DNA of 64,000 nucleotides, from NCBI RefSeq assembly GCF_013466425.1, contig NZ_CP059165.1, positions 1,736,001 to 1,800,000 of the forward strand, read 5' to 3'. The number at the start of each line of letters is the position of its first letter. Within the stretch, counting starts at the first letter, position 1. The position numbers were made by a program, and so were the translations under genes. This stretch comes from Mycobacterium vicinigordonae (GTDB lineage: Bacteria; Actinomycetota; Actinomycetes; Mycobacteriales; Mycobacteriaceae). The notes under the pieces were generated by a model that was not told where the DNA came from, ran no database searches, and saw only the letters and a list, made by a program, of their open reading frames with translations. Shown one piece after another: positions 26,617 through 34,229 of this stretch.

Positions 26617-27345
26617 TCAGTCGGAGAAGATCTCGCGGTTGACCGTATGCAGGTAGGGGATGGCCAGGAATGGGGTGATGTAGAAGATGTCGTAAAGCCA
26701 CCAGCCGACCACCGGGAGCACCACACCGGCGAAGCGCACGTCGGCGTAAATGGTCATGTTGAACACGTAACCGATCCAGATCACCACGCCCATCCAGCAG
26801 GTGACGACCATCCACTGATGGCCCCACCGCTTCATCTGCAAAAAGCCGATGCCGGCTGCGATCCGCATGGTGAAGACGGTGAAGATCAGCCCAACTTCCC
26901 AGCCTTTCTCGCCGGGGCCTGCAGCGCCGCCGATCCAGAGTTCGTTGAAGTGCCAGAAGTATCCGGCATCGAACATGTTTCCCCACCCCACCAGCAACAC
27001 TCGGCCGAGCAGGGTGTGGTTGCCCACCATGTCCAGAGCCCAGCCGACGGTGTTGATGGCGGCATCGATGATGACTAGGTAGCCCAGCAGGGTGACCAGC
27101 ATCGGCCGCACCGACAACCCAGCCCGCTGGGCGCGTCGCAGCAGCCAGACCCCGCGCAGGAATAGCGGCAAGCCGAAGACGCCCAGCGCGGCAGTGCCGA
27201 TCAGCAGGGACCCCGAGATCAGCCACTTGTCGGCCTGTCGCTGCGCGAGCTGCGATTCGTCCGCGTGCTCGTCCAGGCCCAGACCGTGCCGGGTGCTGCG
27301 AGCCTCCCCGGCGGAACGGCGGAAGTTCACCGTAGGCAGATTCAA
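26617..27345 (-). CDS. Multi-pass membrane protein A of the NorQ/NorD operon
   Basis: A 242-residue integral membrane protein, first membrane gene of the operon. Hydrophobic segments lie near 42-64, 82-100, 150-168, 178-198 and 206-230. Candidate metal ligands shared with its paralogue are H110, D126, H132, E135, H176 and H233, and a conserved Cys lies in VVTCWMG. The N-terminal 40 residues are soluble and His/Asp-rich. The TTG start is supported by GGGAGG 5 bases upstream. I do not recognise it as an AmoC/PmoC, AlkB or NorB homologue. Confidence 0.65.
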   Translation of the reverse strand: MNLPTVNFRRSAGEARSTRHGLGLDEHADESQLAQRQADKWLISGSLLIGTAALGVFGLPLFLRGVWLLRRAQRAGLSVRPMLVTLLGYLVIIDAAINTVGWALDMVGNHTLLGRVLLVGWGNMFDAGYFWHFNELWIGGAAGPGEKGWEVGLIFTVFTMRIAAGIGFLQMKRWGHQWMVVTCWMGVVIWIGYVFNMTIYADVRFAGVVLPVVGWWLYDIFYITPFLAIPYLHTVNREIFSD

Positions 27346-27383
27346 GTTGGCCTCCCTCGACCCGCCAGTTCTAACGCAGAAAC

Positions 27384-27395
27384 TGACTCAGGTCA
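27384..27395. promoter_or_regulatory. Operator-like dyad TGACTCAGGTCA in front of the membrane operon
   Basis: An inverted repeat TGACT-N2-RGTCA at the 3' end of the TetR gene, 39 bp before the TTG of membrane protein A. The surrounding 15 bases match the site at 28107-28118 (read on the other strand) except at one position, so both are probably bound by the same TetR. Confidence 0.55.
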
Positions 27396-28008
27396 ATATT
27401 CTGCGCTCGCGAGCCACCAGACTGCACAGGGTTCTGGTTACGTAGTCGCCGAGCATCGCGTCGCGGTTCGGCCAGGTGTTCGTCGTAATCAGCAGCGCAT
27501 ACAGACCGAGCAGAAAGAACACTGCGCTGTTCATCGGGGTGACGTCTGGGTCAACGTCTCCGCGTTCTTGTGCTTGTTCGATCTCGCGGGCGACCGCGAC
27601 GATGATCGGGTGGTCACGGCCGTCTTCTACTGGTGGACGCGTTTGTGAGAAGTGCAGCGCAAGAAAGTCTTTGAACAACTCGTCGCCCAAACGGCGCTCC
27701 AGTCCGGCGATCAACCGCACTGCCTCGGTGAGGGCGTCAGCGAGATCGTGGTCGGTCTCCAGGAACCGGGTGAACTGGCCGGCGATGCGTTGTTCTTCAC
27801 GGTGCTCTAGCTCGAGGAGCACGTGTTCTTTGGTGGGAAAGTGAAAAAAGAAGGTGCCGTGCGCAACTCCGGCGGCACCGACGATCGCCCCGACATCCGC
27901 TTCGGCCATACCGGACCGCTTGAACTCGGCAACTGCCGCTCCCAGCAGTCGCTCTCGCGTCTGCAGGCGCTTCGTCTCGCGTGCAGAGATCTTGCTGTTT
28001 GCCGCCAT
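27388..28008 (-). CDS. TetR regulator of the NorQ/NorD membrane operon
   Basis: A 206-residue TetR protein with its HTH at about residues 38-62 (ADVGAIVGAAGVAHGTFFFHFPTKEHVL). It is read in the same direction as the membrane operon and ends 42 bp before it, so it may be the operon's first gene as well as its regulator. Matching dyads lie upstream (28107-28118) and downstream (27384-27395), consistent with autoregulation plus control of the operon. Confidence 0.85.
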   Translation of the reverse strand: MAANSKISARETKRLQTRERLLGAAVAEFKRSGMAEADVGAIVGAAGVAHGTFFFHFPTKEHVLLELEHREEQRIAGQFTRFLETDHDLADALTEAVRLIAGLERRLGDELFKDFLALHFSQTRPPVEDGRDHPIIVAVAREIEQAQERGDVDPDVTPMNSAVFFLLGLYALLITTNTWPNRDAMLGDYVTRTLCSLVARERRILT

Positions 28009-28106
28009 CGTTCCGTTCTGCTTCCTCGGTAGGACGTGACTGCAAACAGTAGCGCGGCACCGCTGTCCAGGCTAGGTACGGCTGTGCGCCGCAGCCTCAA
28101 ATTCGA

Positions 28107-28118
28107 TGACTTGAGTCA
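28107..28118. promoter_or_regulatory. Operator-like dyad TGACTTGAGTCA upstream of the TetR gene
   Basis: A 5-bp inverted repeat (TGACT/AGTCA) with a 2-bp centre, 99 bp upstream of the TetR ATG and just past the end of the SDR gene (28145). It is the second copy of the motif at 27384. Confidence 0.55.
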
Positions 28119-28144
28119 GTTAGAAAGCCGCTGGCGACGACGGT

Positions 28145-28948
28145 TCACCAGTTGCGCAATTCCTTGACCGCGCTGGAAGAGCGCGGAGCCAGGGTGAGAT
28201 ATGGGATGAAACTACTCTTGCCACAACGAATCACGTTGTTGACCACGTCCGTCAGATGTTCGGCATCGACCAGGCCGCCCAGCATGTACTTGTGCTCCAT
28301 CCAGAATCTGATCGATGTTTCCAGTGCCTGGGGATCCCAGCTTTTGTTGAACTCGGTCATCGAGTCACCGCTGCCGCCGAGGCTGTCGCCCACCGCGAGG
28401 CGGGTGAAGCCAATTTCCGGGTGCTCGATCCGCCACGCCTCGACCAGCTTGTCGAGAGCGCTCTTGGTCACTGCATAGGAGCCGAGCATCGGCCACGGCG
28501 TCGTGTACGAGGCGCTCAGGGACGACAGATACACCGCCGAGCCACCCGTCGCGGCCAGATGCGGTGCCGCGGCCGCAGTGATCAGCGACGCGCCAGTGAC
28601 GTTGGTGGCAAACAAGAGCGCCCACTGTTCGGCCGTAACCTGCTCCAGGGGCGCAAGCACACCCATGCCGGTGGTGTAGACCAGGGCGTCCAGGCCGCCC
28701 AACTCGTCGATCACCCGCGAGACCGCTTGCCCGCAGGCCTCGGCTACGGTGACATCGCAGGCGACGGCGACCGCACCATTGCCGGCGTCTTGGGCAGCGA
28801 CGAGCAACCGCTCGTACCGGCGGGCCAGCAACGCGACCCGGGCGCCTCGCTGAGCAAGCCCAATGCCGATACACCTGCCCAGGCCCGCGGAGGCGCCGAC
28901 GACTGCGACTCGCAGCGGCTGCTCTTTGTTCCCCGACATACGATTCAC
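28145..28948 (-). CDS. SDR family oxidoreductase
   Basis: A short-chain dehydrogenase/reductase of about 267 residues with the cofactor motif GASAGLG near residue 18, an ARR basic pair after beta-2 suggesting NADP preference, the active-site serine in YLSSLSASY, and Y-x3-K in SYAVTKSALD. The GTG at 28948 overlaps the TetR stop (GTGA), so it is cotranscribed with and downstream of that TetR; an ATG at 28939 is the other possible start. It is probably part of the regulon marked by the 21-bp motif. Confidence 0.8.
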   Translation of the reverse strand: MNRMSGNKEQPLRVAVVGASAGLGRCIGIGLAQRGARVALLARRYERLLVAAQDAGNGAVAVACDVTVAEACGQAVSRVIDELGGLDALVYTTGMGVLAPLEQVTAEQWALLFATNVTGASLITAAAAPHLAATGGSAVYLSSLSASYTTPWPMLGSYAVTKSALDKLVEAWRIEHPEIGFTRLAVGDSLGGSGDSMTEFNKSWDPQALETSIRFWMEHKYMLGGLVDAEHLTDVVNNVIRCGKSSFIPYLTLAPRSSSAVKELRNW

Positions 28949-29577
28949 CGCCGCAGCACTTTTCGGTCGTCCACCGCAAAACTCAGCAGCAGCCGATCGA
29001 GTATCGTGGCCGCACGCCGGCGTGCTCGAGCGGGATCATCGGCATGCGCCACCAGCAGCGAGGCTTCCTCGAGCGCTGCGACCAGCATGTGTGTCAGCTC
29101 CCCGACCGGTTGATCGTCGATGATGCCGTCCGCGATCGCTTCCCGGACCTTTTCGTTGATCAGTGCGATGCTGTTGCTCTCCTGTATGGCGCGCAGCGCC
29201 TGCCAGCCGAGCACCACCGGGCCGTCGAGCAGCATCACTCGCTGCACTTCGGGTTCCAGTGCGGCGTCGAGAAATCCGTGCAGTCCGCGGCTCAACCGCT
29301 GCCAGAGGTCCGCGCCGGCGGGCGGGGCGGCGATGGAACGCAAGGTGAGGTCGTTCTCCACTTCTTCGAAGACCGCTCGAAACAGCTCGGCCTTGTCCTT
29401 GAAATGGTGGTAGAAAGCGCCGCGGGTGCCCACGCCAGATTTTGCGACTAGGTCACCGATGCTGGTGTTGAAGTAGCCCGGTGTCACGAATAGTTCGCGG
29501 CCCGCGTCGATGAGGTCGCGCCGGGTTCGGTCGCCGCGCGCGCGACGATCGTCGTCGGACCCGCCTCGCTTAGCCAT
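28945..29577 (-). CDS. TetR regulator, likely controller of the 21-bp motif regulon
   Basis: A 210-residue TetR protein from the ATG at 29577 (MAKRGGSDDD); the frame continues 28 codons upstream, but that would run through the operator. The HTH is at about residues 35-60 (TSIGDLVAKSGVGTRGAFYHHFKDKAELF). It is divergent from a cytosolic binding-protein gene, with a 21-bp inverted repeat between them (29592-29612). Related sites at 31902 and 36117 suggest it controls several local catabolic genes. Confidence 0.85.
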   Translation of the reverse strand: MAKRGGSDDDRRARGDRTRRDLIDAGRELFVTPGYFNTSIGDLVAKSGVGTRGAFYHHFKDKAELFRAVFEEVENDLTLRSIAAPPAGADLWQRLSRGLHGFLDAALEPEVQRVMLLDGPVVLGWQALRAIQESNSIALINEKVREAIADGIIDDQPVGELTHMLVAALEEASLLVAHADDPARARRRAATILDRLLLSFAVDDRKVLRR

Positions 29578-29591
29578 GGCGATGATCCTAT

Positions 29592-29612
29592 CAACATTCG
29601 TACTGTATGTTG
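29592..29612. promoter_or_regulatory. 21-bp inverted-repeat operator, site A
   Basis: The outer arms are CAACAT and ATGTTG, and the core carries CTGTA. It lies between the divergent TetR (ATG 29577) and binding-protein gene. Aligned with sites at 36117-36137 and 31902-31922, fourteen of 21 positions are invariant (CAACAT, then C at 8 and 12, GTA at 14-16, GTTG at 18-21). It differs from the 36117 site at four positions. Confidence 0.7.
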
Positions 29613-29618
29613 CCAGGT

Positions 29619-30764
29619 ATGGCAGACGACGTGGTTCGCGCGTACGAGTCGGTCGCCCCATTGAAGGTCGGATTGCTCAACGACTACCCGACCAGCGGGG
29701 TCACCGAAAACAACACCGTCGCCGCTTTGCAATTGGTGATGGAGGAAGCGCTGGCGTCCAACCTGATCGACCGGCGGGTCGAGCTCATCGAGCGCAACGT
29801 CGTCGGGTTGCCCAATGGCACCTTTCAGGCGGTCGAACGTGCCTTCGACGAGCTGGTCGAGGAAGGGTGTCTAGTCATATTCGGGCCGTGGGTCTCCGAC
29901 AACGTGGTGCCGCTACGGGCCCACGTCGACGAGACAGCCAAGGTCCCGATCATCACGCTGTCGGGATCCGAAGGCGCGCTGGGCGAGTGGTGTTTCGCGC
30001 TGAACAACGGCTCGATGGCCGAGGAGCCGGTGATGCTGGCCGCGGTGATGATCGGCGACGGCCGCTCACGGATCGCGATTGCCCACGAGGCGTCCCTGAT
30101 CGGCAAAGAGTATCTGTCCTTTGCGGAAAAGGTCTATGCCACAGCAGGTTTGAAGGTCGTCACGACTGTCGCGATCCCACAAATACAGGCCGACAAGGCT
30201 GCGGCGGTGGCCGCGCTGCGGGCGTCGGACCCCGACGCCGTCGTTCATGTGGGTTTCGGGCACGGGCTGTGGGGATTCACCGACGCTCTGCTCGGAGCCG
30301 GCTGGAACCCGGCCCGATACACCACCACCGCCTTCGAGATGGCGCACATCAACGCCGAATGGATGCGCCACCTTTCGGGCTGGATCGGTCTGGACAGCTA
30401 CGACGAGCGCAACGAGGTCGGCCAGGCGTTTCTGGATCGATTCGAGGCCAAATACGGCCGGCGGCCGGAAAACTCGATGCCCTGTTTGTCCCATGATGCG
30501 GCGACCGTCATCGTGCGAGCCCTCGCCGCGGCGCGGCCGTTGACCGGCGAGGGGGTCAAGACGGGACTCGAACAGGTCAAGCTGATTCCTGCGGCGAGCG
30601 GTGCGCCGGGAACCTTTCTGCGGTTTGGCCGCTTCATCCGGCAAGGCTGGTTGGGCTCCGACTACCTGATCGCCCGCCGGGTATTGCCGGACGGTTCGGG
30701 GCATGTCTTCCACGCCGCGCCGAGTGCGCACATCTCACGCGCGGTCGGTGTCGCTCCCGGCTAG
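29619..30764 (+). CDS. ABC-type substrate-binding-like protein without a signal peptide
   Basis: A 381-residue periplasmic-binding-protein fold of the LivK/AmiC type (Peripla_BP_6). It starts with the strand KVGLLNDYPTSG, has IFGPWVSDNVVPL and the hinge region PIITLSGSEGALGEW, and ends after the second lobe. There is no signal peptide or lipobox, so it should stay in the cytosol and act as a ligand sensor or binding protein rather than part of an importer. It is divergent from a TetR with a shared operator. An ATG at 29607 inside the operator is the other possible start. The 3' end overlaps the convergent DapB-like gene by 30 bp. Confidence 0.75.
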   Translation: MADDVVRAYESVAPLKVGLLNDYPTSGVTENNTVAALQLVMEEALASNLIDRRVELIERNVVGLPNGTFQAVERAFDELVEEGCLVIFGPWVSDNVVPLRAHVDETAKVPIITLSGSEGALGEWCFALNNGSMAEEPVMLAAVMIGDGRSRIAIAHEASLIGKEYLSFAEKVYATAGLKVVTTVAIPQIQADKAAAVAALRASDPDAVVHVGFGHGLWGFTDALLGAGWNPARYTTTAFEMAHINAEWMRHLSGWIGLDSYDERNEVGQAFLDRFEAKYGRRPENSMPCLSHDAATVIVRALAAARPLTGEGVKTGLEQVKLIPAASGAPGTFLRFGRFIRQGWLGSDYLIARRVLPDGSGHVFHAAPSAHISRAVGVAPG

Positions 30765-31829
30765 CTGAATGGCTCCGAACACGGGTGCCGTAACGATTCC
30801 GGGGGGCCGACCCAGCATGTAGGGAATGGCGCGGACCGCGCTCATGGCGATCATGAGATGGCCCGGCATGGCGTGCTGCCCTGTCGGCAGCTGCCCGTCA
30901 AACCCGACGTCGAGTTGCAGCTCGAAGCTAGGCATGCCCTTGATAACCGCACGAATCAGCGGCGCCTTCTCTCCGGATGCCAAGGGCCGCAATCCCCACT
31001 GCGGGAGGTCGCGAGTCAGCACCCATTCCTCGTGGATAGCTAGCAACGGTCGGCCCGACCAGTACCCTGTCCATGAGAACCGCTGACCAACAACGGTTCC
31101 CGCCTCAATGGTGCCCGCCTGAACTTCGAGGTCGTGGGGAAGCGTGGTGGCGTCCACCGACACGTCGATGTGAGATAGGGCGATTCCCAGCACGTCGGCA
31201 GTTGCGTTGAGTGCTTGGCGGTAGGCCGTGTCGAGCTTCTTGATGATGGGGGAATCGACCGTGACGTCCGCTGGAGGGCGCCCCATGCCCATCAAGTCGA
31301 TCAACATCGGCCGGCTCTGCACCGCCGATACGTCGGTGGCCTCGTACAAGTCGATACGGTCGATGCTCTTGCTCAGCCCGGTCAGGGTCGCGACGAGTCG
31401 CTCCAACATAAAACCGGGATTCTCGCCGGCAGCGTGGAATCGGGTTGCGCCCTCTTGGCATGCCGCAACGAATGCCGACTCCACGAGCGCACCGTAGGTT
31501 GGCAGGTGGTTGTACGACGTGGTCGTCACGACGTTGGTGCCGGTGGCAAGCAAGCGGCAGATGTCCTCGGCGTTGGTCTCGACGTCGTGAGCCTTGCTGG
31601 CGGCATGTACGACGACGTCGGCTCCCAGCGCGATGATCGCATCCTTGTCCGCCGTGGCGGTGACACCTGTAGTCGGAGGCAGGCCGCACAACGCGCCTGC
31701 ATCCAGGCCCACTTTCGCCGGGTCGTAGACAAGTACGCCCACCAATCCAAAATCGGGATTCTCGATGAGTTCTCGCAGTGCGGCGCGTCCTACCGCGCCC
31801 GTCGCCCACTGCACAGCTCGAATGGTCAA
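30735..31829 (-). CDS. DapB/2,4-diaminopentanoate dehydrogenase-like reductase (copy 3)
   Basis: A 364-residue relative of the genes at 14384, 21738 and 33123. The N-terminus is TIRAVQWATGAVGRAAL followed by VLVYDPAKVGLDAGAL; the second domain carries RFHAAGENPGFMLERLVATLTG. The TTG at 31829 is chosen because GGAG lies 7 bases upstream and the product then begins like its relatives; the frame is open further upstream. Site C of the 21-bp motif lies 73 bp upstream (31902-31922). Confidence 0.75.
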   Translation of the reverse strand: MTIRAVQWATGAVGRAALRELIENPDFGLVGVLVYDPAKVGLDAGALCGLPPTTGVTATADKDAIIALGADVVVHAASKAHDVETNAEDICRLLATGTNVVTTTSYNHLPTYGALVESAFVAACQEGATRFHAAGENPGFMLERLVATLTGLSKSIDRIDLYEATDVSAVQSRPMLIDLMGMGRPPADVTVDSPIIKKLDTAYRQALNATADVLGIALSHIDVSVDATTLPHDLEVQAGTIEAGTVVGQRFSWTGYWSGRPLLAIHEEWVLTRDLPQWGLRPLASGEKAPLIRAVIKGMPSFELQLDVGFDGQLPTGQHAMPGHLMIAMSAVRAIPYMLGRPPGIVTAPVFGAIQLAGSDTDRA

Positions 31830-31901
31830 TCGAATGCTCCAGGTTGTGTTTTGGAGTTTGGGTTCGCTGCCGGTCGGACCAACATACATCAGGCCGGTAT
31901 G

Positions 31902-31922
31902 CAACCTACGGAGTGGATGTTG
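31902..31922. promoter_or_regulatory. 21-bp inverted-repeat operator, site C
   Basis: Read on the minus strand it begins CAACAT and ends GTAGGTTG, matching site B (36117) at 17 of 21 positions. It lies upstream of the minus-strand DapB-like gene (start 31829), in a 345-bp gap (31830-32174) where I see no other gene. Confidence 0.65.
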
Positions 31923-32174
31923 ATGCCGGGGGTGGCGGGCATGCCCGGGAGTCCACGGCGACGCGATGCCGTATCGGGTCGAAGACGTTGCGCGCTCTCG
32001 TGCGAACGCTTGCGTTCGGCACGCTGAGCCCGAGAATCGAGAATGGCCATTTCCACGCTGTCTCGTCGGCTTGCGCACGAGCGGAAGGGCGCCTTATCCC
32101 CGGATCCCGGGTACTCGTGTTCAACATGTGCGTGTAGGTAGCGCACGAGCTATCGTCACTTGCCGCGTACTCTG

Positions 32175-32972
32175 ATGGGCATCATGGCTGCAAAAAAGAG
32201 TGCCGGCGAGGAACCCGACGCCGGTTTGGAAATCATCGATCCCGCCGTCGAGTCGCCGAGCACCTGGCAGGAGCGCACCATCGAGCGGCGGTTGAGTACC
32301 GCGAGAGCACGAGCTCTCGCACGTAGTTCGCGATTCCTCGCCACAGCGCTGGAGTTGGTGGAGGAGTCGGGCAAGGCCGACTTTACGATTCAGACCCTCA
32401 TCGACCGGTCGAACCTGAGCCTGCGCGCGTTCTACCAACATTTCGCCGGCAAAGAGGAACTGATGCTGGCGCTGTACGAGAACGTCACCAGTCAGTTCAC
32501 CGAGAACATCAGACAGGAAGTCGCGGCCGCGGACGGGCCGATGGAGCAGCTCGAGGCGTTCTGCCGAGGCGTCCTCTACCGGGCTGAATCCTCGGAAGCG
32601 GTGGGTGGTCGGGTGATGACGATCTACAACCTCAGTCTGGAGATCGAGCGGCCCGCCGACTTCGCCAAGGTTTGGGAGCCACACCTGAAGCTGCTGACCA
32701 AGATCATCACCGCCTGCGCGCGGGCCGGTCTGGTGCGCGACGATCTCACACCCGCGCAGTTGACCACGCTGCTGAACGCAACTCTGACGGCACTGGCTCA
32801 GATCGGCGTTTTTCATCTGGGTGGCAAGGGATCCAAGTTAACCGAAGACCAGCTGTGGGCTTGGTGCAAGCAGGCCATCAGTCCGCCCGCGGCGGCTGCG
32901 AAACCCAAGACGACACGCAAAGCTGCGCCCCGCGCGACGTCGACTCGACGGGCGCGAAAGCTAACGGGGTAG
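32175..32972 (+). CDS. TetR-family regulator with a basic C-terminal tail
   Basis: A TetR protein of about 265 residues. The HTH lies at about 70-95 (FTIQTLIDRSNLSLRAFYQHFAGKEELM), after a long acidic N-terminus (EEPDAGLEIIDP). The C-terminus ends in a Lys/Arg/Ala-rich tail (AAKPKTTRKAAPRATSTRRAR), unusual for TetR proteins and resembling the tails of mycobacterial nucleoid proteins. The start is uncertain (TTG 32160, ATG 32175 or 32184). It is read toward the DapB-like/nitroreductase pair. Confidence 0.75.
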   Translation: MGIMAAKKSAGEEPDAGLEIIDPAVESPSTWQERTIERRLSTARARALARSSRFLATALELVEESGKADFTIQTLIDRSNLSLRAFYQHFAGKEELMLALYENVTSQFTENIRQEVAAADGPMEQLEAFCRGVLYRAESSEAVGGRVMTIYNLSLEIERPADFAKVWEPHLKLLTKIITACARAGLVRDDLTPAQLTTLLNATLTALAQIGVFHLGGKGSKLTEDQLWAWCKQAISPPAAAAKPKTTRKAAPRATSTRRARKLTG

Positions 32973-33041
32973 TCCGCATCGCCCGGTTGGGCCGACCGTC
33001 CAAGTTCTATCGCCCTCCCCGGCAATGGTGTTATCTATATC

Positions 33042-33059
33042 TGAGAAGGTATGTTCTCA
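33042..33059. promoter_or_regulatory. Operator-like dyad TGAGAA-N6-TTCTCA
   Basis: A perfect 6-bp inverted repeat in the AT-rich gap between the TetR gene and the DapB-like gene at 33123. It probably regulates the DapB-like/nitroreductase operon; the binding protein is presumably the adjacent TetR. No other copy was noticed. Confidence 0.5.
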
Positions 33060-33122
33060 AAATGGTCGACGGCGGAGTGGGGCGGAGAGCGTGAACATGG
33101 GGGCGAACAGCGGAAGTTGCCG

Positions 33123-34229
33123 ATGATGCGGAAGCCCCGAGTAATTTTGTGGGGCCCCGGGCAGGTCGGGGTCGGTGCGCTGCGGGCCTTAATCGCTCAC
33201 CCAGGACTGGAGCTGTCCGGCGTGGTGGTGCACTCCGAAGCCAAGGACGGACGCGACGCCGGTGACCTGTGCGGAATGCCGGCGACCGGCATCTTCGCCA
33301 CCCGCGACGTCGATGCCGCACTGAGCGGCGATGCAGATGTGGTGGCCTATTTCGCGTCGGGCGACTATCGCTACCACGAGGCCGCACAGGACATCGCACG
33401 CTGCCTGCGTGCCGGCAAGCACGTGGTGTGCACCTCCCTGGTGCCGTTGTGTTACCCGCCGGCGGCGGATAAGCAGACCGTCGAACTGCTGGAGGCGGCC
33501 TGCCGGGAGGGCAACTCCAGCTTCTTCAACAGTGGCGTCGACCCGGGCTGGGCTAACGATGTCATCGCGCTGACGATGACGGGATTCAGCAGTCGGGTCG
33601 ACAAGATCACCATGCTGGAGATCCTCGACTACGGGCCGATCAATCAGCCCGAGATCATGTTCGACTTCATGGGATTCGGTCACTTCCCCGCACACGCCGC
33701 GCCGCTGTTCGACGCGGAGCGACTCGCCGCGCTGTGGGCGCCTATCGTCCACCTGGTCGCCGACGGAGTCGGGCTGCCGCTCGATCGGGTTAAGACGACG
33801 ATCGAGAAGTGGCTTGCCCCAGAGCGTTACGAGGTCGCGTCGGGGTGGGTCGAGCCTGGGACGATGGGCGGGATGCGGTTCAAACTGGCAGGCATCCGCG
33901 ACGGCGAAGAACGCGTCGTGCTCGAACACATCACCCGCATGGGCGAAGGTTCCGCCCCCCAGTGGCCGCGACATCCGTCACCGCACGGGGGATACCGCGT
34001 GATCGTGGATGGTCTGCCCACCTACACCGTCGACATCGAGATGCATGGCCGGGGAAACAATATGCGCGGCTTGACCTATGCGACCGTGATGCGCGAACTC
34101 AACGCCATACCGGCGGTGATGGCCGCGCCACCGGGATTGTTGTCGACCCTGGATCTTCCCCTGGTGACCGGTCCGATGCGGGGCGGGACCTGGCAGGGTG
34201 TGCTGCCGAGCGCGGCGACGCCGGCATGA
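33123..34229 (+). CDS. DapB/2,4-diaminopentanoate dehydrogenase-like reductase (copy 4)
   Basis: A 368-residue reductase. The Rossmann motif is VILWGPGQVGVGALRAL, where PGQ replaces the ATGNVG of its relatives; then VVVHSEAKDGRDAGDLCG and NSGVDPGWANDVIALTMTGFS in the second domain. ATGs at 33123 and 33126 are both possible. The nitroreductase gene starts inside its stop (ATGA), so they are coupled. Confidence 0.8.
   Translation: MMRKPRVILWGPGQVGVGALRALIAHPGLELSGVVVHSEAKDGRDAGDLCGMPATGIFATRDVDAALSGDADVVAYFASGDYRYHEAAQDIARCLRAGKHVVCTSLVPLCYPPAADKQTVELLEAACREGNSSFFNSGVDPGWANDVIALTMTGFSSRVDKITMLEILDYGPINQPEIMFDFMGFGHFPAHAAPLFDAERLAALWAPIVHLVADGVGLPLDRVKTTIEKWLAPERYEVASGWVEPGTMGGMRFKLAGIRDGEERVVLEHITRMGEGSAPQWPRHPSPHGGYRVIVDGLPTYTVDIEMHGRGNNMRGLTYATVMRELNAIPAVMAAPPGLLSTLDLPLVTGPMRGGTWQGVLPSAATPA

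Noticed and set aside
23242..27345. Homology of the paired membrane proteins to AmoC/PmoC or PmoA copper monooxygenases
   Set aside because: The D-x3-H-x12-H site of PmoC and the aromatic blocks of PmoA as I remember them are absent. Not excluded at fold level.
32122..32142. A further copy of the 21-bp motif upstream of the TetR at 32175 (CAACAT ... GTAGGTAG)
   Set aside because: Arm spacing is one base short and the final GTTG is missing; weaker than the three accepted sites.
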